From Vibrio sp. Isolate34 (lineage in GTDB: Bacteria; Pseudomonadota; Gammaproteobacteria; Enterobacterales; Vibrionaceae), in NCBI RefSeq assembly GCF_022397915.1, contig NZ_JAKEUO010000008.1:125721-189720 (forward strand): a stretch of DNA of 64,000 bases, given 5' to 3'. Numbering within the stretch: the first letter of the stretch is position 1; each line of letters opens with the position of its first letter. A program made the translations under genes and the position numbers. The notes under the pieces were generated by a model, which worked only from the letters and a program-made list of their open reading frames with translations, ran no database searches and was not told where the DNA came from. This document shows positions 56,293 through 63,857 of this stretch, one piece after another.

Positions 56293-57393
56293 ATGGGAAA
56301 GCAACTCACAAAAAATAGCAAAAAGATAATACATGTTGTTCAGCACCTTGCACCGGGCGGTTTGGAAACGCTGACTCTGGATTTACTACGCCTTGCTAAG
56401 CCAAACGATCAAGTGTTAATCGTCAGTCTTGAAGGCACAAAAGAAGAATCCATCAAGAACTGGCCGAAACTTAAGCCTTACAACAATCAAATCGTGTTTT
56501 TAGGCAAAGAGTCTGGTGTTCAATTCAACATCATCATAAAGCTCATTAAAGCATTTAGAGGAATTCGTCCTGATGTTGTACACACGCATCACATAGGTCC
56601 TCTGCTCTACGCAGGTTACGCGGCTCGTGTATCAGGAGTTCCTACTCGAATTCATACCGAACATGATGCTTGGCACCTTCAAGACGACAAGCGCCGACGC
56701 TTACAAGCATTAGCACTCAAAGCCGCTCGTCCTACTTTGGTGGCAGATGCTACCCGTGTCTACAACCAACTCCGTTCTGCTTTCGCATATGAGAACATCA
56801 TTACCATCAAGAATGGCGTGGACTGTAGCAAGTTTAAGCCAGTGTCGAAAATAAAAGCACGAACAGCATTAGGCCTACCACAAGATAAGAACATCGTTGG
56901 TTGCGCAGGTCGATTGGAGCACGTTAAGGGCCAAGACCAACTGATTCAAGCGCTTGCACTGCTGCCTAAAAATACCATCGTCGCTTTTGCTGGCGACGGT
57001 TCTAAACGCAAACAATTAGAACAACTGGCTACCACTCTCAACCTAAAGGAGCGCGTCATCTTTCTTGGGTTAGTGGATGACATGACGACTTTTTACGGTG
57101 CGCTCGATACTTTCTGCCTACCTTCTCGCCATGAAGGATTACCGCTTTCAACACTTGAGGCTCAAGCATGCAATATCCCAACTGTAGCGATGGATGTAGG
57201 CGCTGTCGATGAAACCTTATGCCCAATCAGCGGCAAGCTAGTGAAAAGTGGAAGCATTATAGGGTTAAGCCATGCCTTGTTAGAGAACGACCGCGCACCA
57301 TTTCTATCTCCTCGTTCTTATATTCTGAACCACTTCGACATCGTTAAAATGGTCGCGTCTTATGACGACATTTCTGAAGGAGCTTACGCATGA
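56293..57393 (+). CDS. sypP: GT4-type glycosyltransferase SypP
   Basis: This 366-residue GT-B enzyme begins with HVVQHLAPGGLETLTLDLL, the common start of family-4 transferases, and carries VGCAGRLEHVKGQDQLI and CLPSRHEGLPLSTLEAQA in its donor domain. It is the first gene after the sypP promoter and ends in a 4-bp overlap with sypQ. The sugar transferred is unknown. Confidence 0.88.
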   Translation: MGKQLTKNSKKIIHVVQHLAPGGLETLTLDLLRLAKPNDQVLIVSLEGTKEESIKNWPKLKPYNNQIVFLGKESGVQFNIIIKLIKAFRGIRPDVVHTHHIGPLLYAGYAARVSGVPTRIHTEHDAWHLQDDKRRRLQALALKAARPTLVADATRVYNQLRSAFAYENIITIKNGVDCSKFKPVSKIKARTALGLPQDKNIVGCAGRLEHVKGQDQLIQALALLPKNTIVAFAGDGSKRKQLEQLATTLNLKERVIFLGLVDDMTTFYGALDTFCLPSRHEGLPLSTLEAQACNIPTVAMDVGAVDETLCPISGKLVKSGSIIGLSHALLENDRAPFLSPRSYILNHFDIVKMVASYDDISEGAYA

Positions 57394-58577
57394 TTGATTG
57401 GGTACTCGCAAGTCTATGTTTGTTTTCTGGAATGTTAATTGTCTACCATCACGCCGCTTACCCCATTTTGTTGCGTTGGTACGCAAAACGTAATCCAGTG
57501 CGTCAAGTATCAGAAAGCTCTCGTTGTTATAAAGAGGAGCAACGAGACTCGACTCTTCCCTCTATCACTATTCTAGTTCCCGCTTTTAATGAAGAACAAT
57601 GGATAGCTGAAAAGATTCGTAATCTCGCTTCGTTAGATTATCCAAAGAAGAAGTTGGAAGTGATCATTGCTTGTGATGGTTGTACCGATAAAACCGTCGA
57701 CATTGCTCAGATGACCATCCAAGAAGCGATGTGTAGCGACATCCATTTTGAGATACACGACCACACACAAAACAGAGGTAAAGTGGCCGTAGTTAACGAA
57801 GAAGTGACAAATATTACTAGCGACATTACAGCGCTGAGTGACGTTTCAGCGCTGATTTCATTGGATGCGTTGCTAATTGCAGCTGCTCACTTTGAAAGTG
57901 ACGCGGTGGGTGTAGTAAATGCAACATACCAATTATGCCCAACAGGTAACGAGGGAGAAAACACCTATTGGCAGTATCAAACAGCCGTTAAACAGTGTGA
58001 GGCATCACTGGGGTCTAGCCTAGGTTCACACGGAGCATTTTACCTATTCAGAACTGCACTTTTTACACCACTGCCACTTAATACTATTAACGATGATTTC
58101 ATTTTACCTATGCAGATCGTTAAACAAGGTTATATCGCAGAGTACGAGACACAAATGATTGCTTTGGAACTAGAAGAGTCGAATTTAAAGACCGATTTCA
58201 ACCGACGCTTACGTATTTCAGCAGGCAACATGCAGCAAGCGATACGTTTGTTTGGCTTGTTCAGCCCTAAGTTTAAAGGCATCGCTTTTGCGTTCTTCTC
58301 TGGCAAAGGCCTACGACTGTTAACGCCATACCTTATGATCGTGTGTTTGGTGTGTTCAATTCTGCTTAAAGATTATCTGTTATTTGAAGTACTGCTTTGG
58401 GCGCAAGTTTTTGTATACAGCATCGGTTTATTGGGGTGCATTCTACCGAAAAACCAAATTAATAAACCTATTTCGTTAATCTCATACTTAGTCGTTGGTC
58501 ATTATGCCAACTTTATTGGTGGCTTACGTTACCTACTTGGACTAGAAAACTCACCTTGGACTCGAGCTAATCGTTAA
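57390..58577 (+). CDS. sypQ: GT2 membrane glycosyltransferase SypQ
   Basis: This 395-residue processive-type GT2 enzyme has an N-terminal membrane helix, then the GT-A domain with ITILVPAFNEEQWIAEKI and VIIACDGCTDKT. The expected DxD reads LSDVSALIS, and NDDFILP lies where the acid base is found. Two or three C-terminal helices follow. Similar proteins act on the cytoplasmic membrane face. Compared with cellulose synthases, the QxxRW motif is replaced by NRRLRISAGN. Confidence 0.86.
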   Translation: MIDWVLASLCLFSGMLIVYHHAAYPILLRWYAKRNPVRQVSESSRCYKEEQRDSTLPSITILVPAFNEEQWIAEKIRNLASLDYPKKKLEVIIACDGCTDKTVDIAQMTIQEAMCSDIHFEIHDHTQNRGKVAVVNEEVTNITSDITALSDVSALISLDALLIAAAHFESDAVGVVNATYQLCPTGNEGENTYWQYQTAVKQCEASLGSSLGSHGAFYLFRTALFTPLPLNTINDDFILPMQIVKQGYIAEYETQMIALELEESNLKTDFNRRLRISAGNMQQAIRLFGLFSPKFKGIAFAFFSGKGLRLLTPYLMIVCLVCSILLKDYLLFEVLLWAQVFVYSIGLLGCILPKNQINKPISLISYLVVGHYANFIGGLRYLLGLENSPWTRANR

Positions 58578-58586
58578 GGACTGACC

Positions 58587-59246
58587 ATGATAAACATTGA
58601 ACAGCTATCTACTCAAAACCTATACCAATATAAAATCTCACGTGCGAAACGTACGTTCGACTTTGTCAGCTCATTACTAGCACTGATTATCTTGTCTCCG
58701 GTGTTTCCATTTATTGCGCTGGCTATTGTTCTGACGTCTCGAGGCCCAATCTTTTATCGTCAACTTCGTGTGGGTAAATCAACACCAGAGAAAATGGAAA
58801 TCTTTGAGATCATGAAATTCCGTAGCATGTACGAAGATGCAGAAACTCGCTCTGGTGCAGTTTGGGCTACCGCGAATGACCCACGAATCACACCCGTTGG
58901 ACGCTTTTTGAGAAAGACACGCCTAGATGAACTGCCACAACTGATAAATGTATTGAGAGGTGAAATGTCTCTAATTGGCCCACGCCCTGAACGCCCTACT
59001 TTTTACACCAAACTAGAGAACGAAATCCCTTACTTTGCTGACCGTACATACGGCGTAATGCCTGGTATAACTGGGCTAGCACAAGTTAACCAAGGTTATG
59101 ACACCTGTATTGATGATGTACGTCGTAAAGTGGGTTTCGACCACAGTTACGCACTGAGTCTATGTTCTGTGAAATCTTGGATTATCGCTGACCTAAGCAT
59201 TATCACTAAGACGATTGTAGTAATGGTCGATGGTCGCGGCCGTTAA
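58587..59246 (+). CDS. sypR: Undecaprenyl-phosphate sugar phosphotransferase SypR
   Basis: This 219-residue enzyme starts repeat-unit synthesis by placing a sugar-phosphate on the lipid carrier. It has one N-terminal re-entrant membrane helix and the monotopic phosphoglycosyl transferase core: RVGKSTPEKMEIFEIMKFRSM, the catalytic KTRLDELPQLINVLRGEMSLIGPRPERP with the Asp-Glu dyad, and VMPGITGLAQV. It is the last gene of the syp locus. No clear terminator follows. Confidence 0.93.
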   Translation: MINIEQLSTQNLYQYKISRAKRTFDFVSSLLALIILSPVFPFIALAIVLTSRGPIFYRQLRVGKSTPEKMEIFEIMKFRSMYEDAETRSGAVWATANDPRITPVGRFLRKTRLDELPQLINVLRGEMSLIGPRPERPTFYTKLENEIPYFADRTYGVMPGITGLAQVNQGYDTCIDDVRRKVGFDHSYALSLCSVKSWIIADLSIITKTIVVMVDGRGR

Positions 59247-59420
59247 CCAAATCGCGGTTTTAAGTTAGTGAATTATAGATTAACAGCTTGTAGGTCATAG
59301 TCAGTTCCTAGACTGCAGTTCGAGCTAATCAGCTATGCGATCTTATAGTAAGGTACAGAAATACTCATCGAAATGTGTTGTGATTGCTTTGTTCACTGAA
59401 CCTTCGATTCACTTAGTGCT
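59247..59420. other. Non-coding gap between sypR and the integron array
   Basis: A 174-bp stretch with no ORF and no strong hairpin. It appears to be the boundary between the chromosome and the cassette array. Confidence 0.5.
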
Positions 59421-59500
59421 ATGTTAAGGCGCAGCTGGCTTAAACTCTATGACCTTAAACGTTAGTTCGACTTTAAACGAAAAGTGCCAAGCCACGTACA
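59421..59500 (-). repeat. Degenerate attC remnant at the distal end of the cassette array
   Basis: On the minus strand the pieces GGCTTGGCACTTTTCG, AACGTTTAAGG and CAGCTGCGCCTTAACAT follow each other as the middle and right part of Vibrio attC sites do. The left arm is not recognisable. It lies directly after the stop of the gene at 59501, as expected for a cassette. Confidence 0.5.
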
Positions 59501-59788
59501 TCACTTTTGAGTTTTCTGTTCTTTAGCGGTTTTCAAGGCCAGCTTTAAACCGTCCGCATCCTTACAACCAACATAAAACTGTTTCCCATCACTCAAGCTT
59601 AACTTCAACGCCGAGCCAATTGATGCATTATACAGCCATCCATCACTTAACATTCGGATACCAAACCCTTGATACCACTTCGTTTGGTAAAAAGATGTGT
59701 CGACGATTTCAGATACCTTCACAGTTTTGCGTAAGAACCCAAAGCCGAAATACCAAGTCAGTATGTCGCTTTTGAGTTCAATGGTCAT
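59501..59788 (-). CDS. Possible PH-like hypothetical protein, probably N-terminally truncated
   Basis: This 95-residue product has ILTWYFGFGFLRKTVKVSEI and WYQGFGIRMLSDGWLYNASI, a pattern of small membrane-anchored PH-like proteins in Vibrio. The reading frame stays open upstream of the ATG and encodes a further hydrophobic stretch (INALIAVLFFS), but then meets a stop without a start codon. It therefore looks like the 3' part of a longer gene with an N-terminal membrane helix. It lies in a cassette-like position before an attC remnant. Function unknown. Confidence 0.6.
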   Translation of the reverse strand: MTIELKSDILTWYFGFGFLRKTVKVSEIVDTSFYQTKWYQGFGIRMLSDGWLYNASIGSALKLSLSDGKQFYVGCKDADGLKLALKTAKEQKTQK

Positions 59789-59860
59789 GGAGAAGAACAG
59801 AACGGCAATTAAGGCGTTAATGGTTGAGCTAACCTTATCTTACAGTTAGCTTCCTAAATA

Positions 59861-60040
59861 TCAGAGGTACGTAATGCAGACATATTCCAATAACCAGCCA
59901 AGTAACATCGCCTTAATACTGCCAACCCAAAGTATCAAACCAGAATAGCCTTGGCCCGGCCCTAAACCCCGTTTATTAAGCACATCGATAAACATAAACC
60001 CATTCCACAACACATGCAGTAAGGCTGTAAATCCATGCAT
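59861..60040 (-). pseudogene. Fragment of a small hydrophobic protein
   Basis: The minus strand codes for 59 residues starting MHGFTALLHVLWNGFMF and ending LLEYVCITYL, mostly hydrophobic. The frame is open further upstream (INRYKLLGTVAIS before the Met), so the true N terminus is likely missing. It looks like the C-terminal piece of a membrane protein with two helices in the cassette array. I do not recognise the family. Confidence 0.4.
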
Positions 60041-60092
60041 ACTAATAGCGACAGTTCCAAGTAACTTGTATCTGTTAATGACTGGTGTGCAC

Positions 60093-60124
60093 TATGCTGC
60101 TTAAGTAGAAACCTAAGCAGCATA
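60093..60124. other. Perfect 11-bp inverted repeat
   Basis: TATGCTGCTTA and TAAGCAGCATA are separated by 10 bases. It lies between the membrane-protein fragment and the IS-like remnant. It could be a terminator for one of them or an IS end. Confidence 0.5.
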
Positions 60125-60369
60125 AAGAGTTAAACCCACCGGGTCATTGCAGACGCTAATGATGGAGATAGGTTAAGACCACTTGCGGAGAGCCTGTTAA
60201 TGCGGCGGACACACTAGATGTCATCTAACGAATAAGGCACCGCAGTCGCGCAAGTCATCAGGGCCACGACGTATGCGAATCGTCGATAAGTAGGCCGAAT
60301 GTAGAGCGGCAGTCCAAAACCCATCAACATAAGTTTAGCGGATGTTTGACAACCGGGGGAATCCATGTG
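60125..60369. mobile_element. Non-coding remnant, perhaps of an IS1111-type element end
   Basis: About 245 bp with no ORF. It has structured GC-richer sequence (for example CGACGTATGCGAATCGTCG) unlike its surroundings, and abuts the attC at 60370 exactly where the final GTTA of the site should be; the attC stops at GCGGC. IS1111-attC elements insert at this place, and their non-coding ends encode a guide RNA. The identification is tentative. Confidence 0.35.
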
Positions 60370-60490
60370 GCCGCATTAAGTGGTGAGCAACGCCACCACA
60401 AAACCTAACCATACCGCCGTAAACGCAAAACCCAACGATGGAATGAAAAATGCCTTGTGTTGGGAACCTGTCTTAAACGCTTGTTATAAC
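60370..60490 (-). repeat. Integron attC site (VCR-like) of the RelE/Phd cassette
   Basis: On the minus strand the site starts TTATAACAAGCGTTTAAGAC and ends GTTGCTCACCACTTAATGCGGC. The outer arms are complementary (AAGCGTTTAAG against CTTAATGCG type pairing). The centre contains AAGGCATTTTTCATTCCATC, GGTTTTGCGTTTACGG and GGTTAGGTTTTGTGG, as in attC sites of V. splendidus-type integrons. It lies 7 bp after the RelE-like stop codon. Confidence 0.85.
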
Positions 60491-60497
60491 ACAATTG

Positions 60498-60785
60498 CTA
60501 CACGTCACTTTCAGTTAGCATTTGACGACAATTTCGTACAGTGAGGACACGAATTTCATGGCTGAGGCTATAAATGATTCGATAGTGACCAAACAAGATT
60601 TCGCGATAATTGGTATGAGGTAGTTCAGGAACCGTTCGCCCCATTTCTGGCATACTTGAGAGTAGTTCAGTTTTATCGAAAACCTCATTAACCCAGTTTT
60701 CTGCCGCCACTGGGTTATCCAGTGAAATGAACTCGGCTGCATCACCTAACTTTTGTAATGCTAGTGGTGACCAGACTACTTTCAT
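60498..60785 (-). CDS. RelE/ParE-family toxin
   Basis: This 95-residue basic protein has the family pattern MKVVWSPLALQKLGDAAEFI, ENWVNEVFDKTELL, PEMGRTVPELP and YREILFGHYRIIYS. RelE/ParE toxins block translation by mRNA cleavage or poison gyrase; which one applies cannot be told from the sequence. It overlaps the antitoxin gene by 4 bp. Such pairs are frequent in Vibrio cassette arrays and stabilise them. Confidence 0.87.
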   Translation of the reverse strand: MKVVWSPLALQKLGDAAEFISLDNPVAAENWVNEVFDKTELLSSMPEMGRTVPELPHTNYREILFGHYRIIYSLSHEIRVLTVRNCRQMLTESDV

Positions 60786-61063
60786 TTCTTAATACGCCCC
60801 AACACTTGAGCGCGAGCAGCTTCATTAGAAACACCTAAACCTGAAGCTAGCTGTGCTTCAGCAGTACGCATTTCTTCCAGTAACTCGATCTTCTCTTGCA
60901 TTGCTTCATATTCCGCAACATCAAGGACAACTGCAACACCCTTACCACGTTGTGTGATTACTAATGGTCTGCGAGTTTCGTTAATCTGCTTAATAAATGA
61001 CGTTACGCCAGCACGAAATTCAGACAAAGGCTGAATATCTTGATCAAAGTGGATGCGGCTCAT
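60782..61063 (-). CDS. Phd/YefM-family antitoxin
   Basis: This 93-residue protein begins with the DNA-binding part (IQPLSEFRAGVTSFIKQI, then RRPLVITQRGKGVAVVLDVAEYE, the Phd/YefM core). The C-terminal half should wrap the toxin. It is translated first and coupled to the toxin. It should repress its own promoter, probably at the palindrome 61079-61094. Confidence 0.88.
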   Translation of the reverse strand: MSRIHFDQDIQPLSEFRAGVTSFIKQINETRRPLVITQRGKGVAVVLDVAEYEAMQEKIELLEEMRTAEAQLASGLGVSNEAARAQVLGRIKK

Positions 61064-61078
61064 GTTGAACTCCTAACA

Positions 61079-61094
61079 GTACAATTTAGTGTAC
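61079..61094 (-). promoter_or_regulatory. Operator palindrome of the toxin-antitoxin pair
   Basis: GTACA-ATTTAG-TGTAC, placed 16 to 31 bp before the antitoxin start codon, is a fitting site for autorepression by the Phd-like antitoxin. Confidence 0.6.
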
Positions 61095-61127
61095 AAATAA
61101 TAGTTCAACTAGCCATTTTGAGCAATA

Positions 61128-61249
61128 GCCGCGTTAAGTAGTGAGCAACGCAGACCACCGGACCTAAACTATTGTGCCGTAAACACTAAAACTGAAGCAG
61201 AAGCAAAAATGCCAAGCGTTGTGAATCCCTCTTAAATTGCTTGTTATGT
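61128..61249 (-). repeat. Integron attC site (VCR-like) of the 61244-61774 cassette
   Basis: On the minus strand it starts CACATAACAAGCAATTTAAG and ends GCGTTGCTCACTACTTAACG, with CGCTTGGCATTTTTGCTTC and AGTGTTTACGG inside. It overlaps the stop codon of the preceding gene, as is common in cassettes. Together with the site at 60370 it brackets the toxin-antitoxin cassette. Confidence 0.85.
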
Positions 61250-61774
61250 GTTGGGTAGCTTGACAGAGAATTCACTTTCATTTTGTACTAATTCTAACGA
61301 CATTCTCTTCTCATGAACCACGCTAAGAAAAACGTTAATCACGCTTACAAGCTGCATATAATACAATTCCTTTTTACTTTCTCTGTCTGAAGCAAAAAAG
61401 AACCCTGCGCAAACATGATTATCAGGAACAAACGGTGAAAAGTGATTGCTATGTACAAATTGATTACATAAAGCCTCCAAACTAAGTTGCTTTGAGCCGC
61501 CAGAAAGAAGCTGGTAGTCATTTATGAACTTATTTTGTTTAGACTTTTCTGCTATGGGGTAAGTCGTAATTTTCCAGTTAAGGCTTATGACATTATTGGG
61601 AAGTAAACCGCTTTCTTTCAATTTACGGATAGCGTAAAAGCCGAGAAAAATGGATTTTTCAACCGAAAACTCCAGCTCGTCATTCCAATCATTACTTCGG
61701 TAAAGCTTTTCAAGAGATTTAGCTGATTGCTCTAGCTCAGCTAACCAATACCTTTTCAATCGACCGTCAATCAT
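61244..61774 (-). CDS. Cassette-borne hypothetical protein
   Basis: I do not recognise this 176-residue protein. It has no signal peptide or membrane helix. It contains a mixed alpha/beta pattern (YWLAELEQSAKSLEKLYRS, then FGLGFY-like IFLGFYAIRKLKESG and SLNWKITTYPI). The start at MIDGRL (61774) has AAGAGG upstream; in-frame earlier ATG codons at 61792 and 61810 are possible. The attC at its 3' end shows that it is an integron cassette. The IS starts just upstream of it. Confidence 0.7.
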   Translation of the reverse strand: MIDGRLKRYWLAELEQSAKSLEKLYRSNDWNDELEFSVEKSIFLGFYAIRKLKESGLLPNNVISLNWKITTYPIAEKSKQNKFINDYQLLSGGSKQLSLEALCNQFVHSNHFSPFVPDNHVCAGFFFASDRESKKELYYMQLVSVINVFLSVVHEKRMSLELVQNESEFSVKLPNT

Positions 61775-61805
61775 AAAACCTCTTAAACACATAGACATAA
61801 TGACC

Positions 61806-61898
61806 CCCACGAAAGATGCTAGCCTCCAATATCGTGGGTTAGCTTTAAGCCAGAGCCATAATTAGTGCGTTAAACAACTAAATTTGGAGGCTAGCATG
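61806..61898 (+). promoter_or_regulatory. Transposase leader with anti-ribosome-site hairpin
   Basis: CCCACGA (61806-61812) and TCGTGGG (61832-61838) form a stem. Its loop holds ATGCTAGCCTCCAA (61816-61829), the exact complement of TTGGAGGCTAGCAT (61884-61897), which contains the transposase ribosome site and the A and T of its start codon. Pairing of the two would hide the start from ribosomes. Confidence 0.6.
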
Positions 61899-63050
61899 AG
61901 TAAAGATAGCATAATTTTCATTGGCTTAGATGCGCATAAGTCATTTATTCAAGTCGCTGTTTTACAAGAACATCGAGGGGCAAACCCACAACACCTTGGC
62001 CGTATTAAATCTAACAAGTCCGCGCTTATTAAATTGGCCAGACAACTGCAATCCAAGTATCCAACAGCCACTCTGCACTTTGTCTATGAAGCAGGACCAT
62101 GTGGTTACTGGACTTATCGCCTGATTACGAGCCTTGGACACTGCTGCTATGTCGTCGCTCCATCACTTATACCTAAGAAGCCAGGCGATAGAGTTAAAAC
62201 TGACAAACGAGACGCAGCAAAGCTCGCCAAGCTGTTAAAAGCCGAAGAGCTTACACCCATCTATGTTCCAGAAGCCGAAGATGAAGCCATTCGAGATCTC
62301 TCGCGTGCCAGAGAAACGGCAATGAAAGATCTCCAAGACGCAAAGTTCCAACTCAAAGGCTTTCTTCTTCGCAATAATATCCAAGCGACGGTGAATGATA
62401 ACTGGTCTAAAAAGCATCTACGGTGGCTGACCGACCTCATTCTTCCTCACCATAGTCAACAAATCGTCTTGCAAGAGATGATCATTACAATCAATGAGCG
62501 GATACAGCGGCTTCAACGACTCGATAATGAACTGCTCCATCAGGTCAAAAACTGGCGATACTATCCTGTTGTGAAAGCCATACAAGCTATGCGGGGTGTC
62601 AGGTTACTCGTCGCTCTTGGCACAATAGCTGAACTGGGTGACTTACGGCGGTTCGACCATCCAAGAAAGCTTATGGCTTACCTTGGGCTTGTTCCAACAG
62701 AAAACTCCAGTGGAGGTAAAACTCGTCGTGGCAGCTTAACAAAGTGTGGCAACAGTCGAGCCAGACGGTTACTCGTTGAAGGCGCACACACCTATAAGCA
62801 TAAAGCGAACATCTCTGTAGAGCTTCAACTAAGGCAAGAAGGACTGCCTAAAGAGATAGTTGATATCGCTTGGCAAGCCCAGCAAAGGTTATGTCGTCGT
62901 TACCAACGGCTGCTACAAAAAGGTAAACACCGAAATGTCGTTGTGGTCGCCATCGCAAGAGAGATGATCGCCTACATCTGGGCGATTGCTCGTGAAGTTG
63001 TCATCAGCGACGTGGATCCTAAGACTCGAATCGCTCGATTACCGGCATGA
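61896..63050 (+). CDS. IS110/IS1111-family transposase
   Basis: This 384-residue transposase has the DEDD RuvC-like domain at the N terminus (IGLDAHKSF, VYEAGPCGY, KTDKRDAAKLA) and the C-terminal Tnp_IS110/transposase_20 domain with GLVPTENSSGGKTRRGS, where the serine is catalytic. These enzymes are directed by a guide RNA from the element's non-coding end. Here the long non-coding stretch lies downstream of the gene, as in the IS1111 group. GGAGG is placed five bases before the ATG. The element is inside an integron array and transcribed against the cassettes. Confidence 0.93.
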   Translation: MSKDSIIFIGLDAHKSFIQVAVLQEHRGANPQHLGRIKSNKSALIKLARQLQSKYPTATLHFVYEAGPCGYWTYRLITSLGHCCYVVAPSLIPKKPGDRVKTDKRDAAKLAKLLKAEELTPIYVPEAEDEAIRDLSRARETAMKDLQDAKFQLKGFLLRNNIQATVNDNWSKKHLRWLTDLILPHHSQQIVLQEMIITINERIQRLQRLDNELLHQVKNWRYYPVVKAIQAMRGVRLLVALGTIAELGDLRRFDHPRKLMAYLGLVPTENSSGGKTRRGSLTKCGNSRARRLLVEGAHTYKHKANISVELQLRQEGLPKEIVDIAWQAQQRLCRRYQRLLQKGKHRNVVVVAIAREMIAYIWAIAREVVISDVDPKTRIARLPA

Positions 63051-63265
63051 AGACAAAATTAGTGTTATCGCATTGGATAAAGCATCGGGAGTGGCACAAA
63101 CACCGACGGCGTTAGGACGGCAATATAGCTTCGGCTGTATTGAACCACGAGCATAGATTGAAGACAGGTGCTACGACGGAACAAGTAAGGTAGGCTCTAC
63201 TCATCAAACGATGAGCAATCCACGTATATCAGCATGAGAACTGACGAACTTACTTGCTTCAAGCT
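63051..63265 (+). ncRNA. Candidate guide (bridge/seeker) RNA region of the IS
   Basis: About 215 bp without an ORF directly after the transposase. It contains a stable hairpin CAATATAGC-TTCG-GCTGTATTG (63121-63142) and a second one CTCATC-aaac-GATGAG (63200-63215). IS1111-type elements encode their targeting RNA in this position. RNA ends and the guide loops cannot be set from the sequence alone. Confidence 0.45.
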
Positions 63266-63445
63266 CATGCATTAACTCGCCCTTTAGGCAAAGAGCAATG
63301 GTTCACACGAGCTAGGGGTTTAGGCGCTCAACTTGACATGGGGAGTCATACCAACGCCTTGCGCAGCGGCATTTTTGGAATTGAGCGTTTTGTGCTATCC
63401 AAGCGTAAAACGGGCAATGGAAAAAATGTCCGCTGATGAAACTTG
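63266..63445 (-). repeat. Possible divergent attC next to the IS
   Basis: On the minus strand the stretch begins ACACATAACAAGTTTCATC after the 3' end of the last ORF and ends TTGCCTAAAGGGCGAGTTAA, the form expected of attC ends, but the two arms are poorly complementary. The middle holds AAACGCTCAA/TTGAGCG and GGCGTTGG. It may be an attC damaged by the IS insertion. Low confidence. Confidence 0.4.
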
Positions 63446-63452
63446 TTATGTG

Positions 63453-63857
63453 TTAAGGACAACGAACAGCCCATCGCTGGCTGTTCAAAAGCACTCCGTT
63501 CGATGCAATACAATTGTTAAATTTGTCGTCACATTTTTGTTCATAAGGTGGTAGTGAGTCTGAACTGTGGAATGTAGCGCAGTCGTATACAATTCGTTGC
63601 GAGTTACCTATTACAACGTCTCTAGATGCGGAGAGCGACGCTATGCATTTTGGATCATTGGAACAAACATCCAAGCAAGTATTACCTGATGAACTAACAA
63701 GTTCGTCTTCGAGAGATATAACTGTCTTATTGGCTACAAAGCTGTTCTCAAGCCTCCAATAGTACAGCTGATCAAATGAGTTTAGCTCAAGGGTTAGTGG
63801 TCCATTGTTCGGTTCGAAATCACAACTCACTCCGCGCCCTGTGCCGTCATCAAGCAT
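63453..63857 (-). pseudogene. Cysteine-rich hypothetical protein, probably disrupted at the 5' side
   Basis: This ORF codes for 134 residues with eight cysteines (for example CLDVCSNDPKC and CDDKFNNC), suggestive of a secreted, disulfide-rich protein. The frame stays open upstream of the ATG to about 63968, coding for HCEALANLGQYPEGCPSATH, then meets a TGA with no start codon between. An adjacent frame is open to the window edge, so a frameshift near 63960 (in a GAATTGAAT repeat) is likely. Family not recognised. It lies in a cassette position. Confidence 0.5.
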
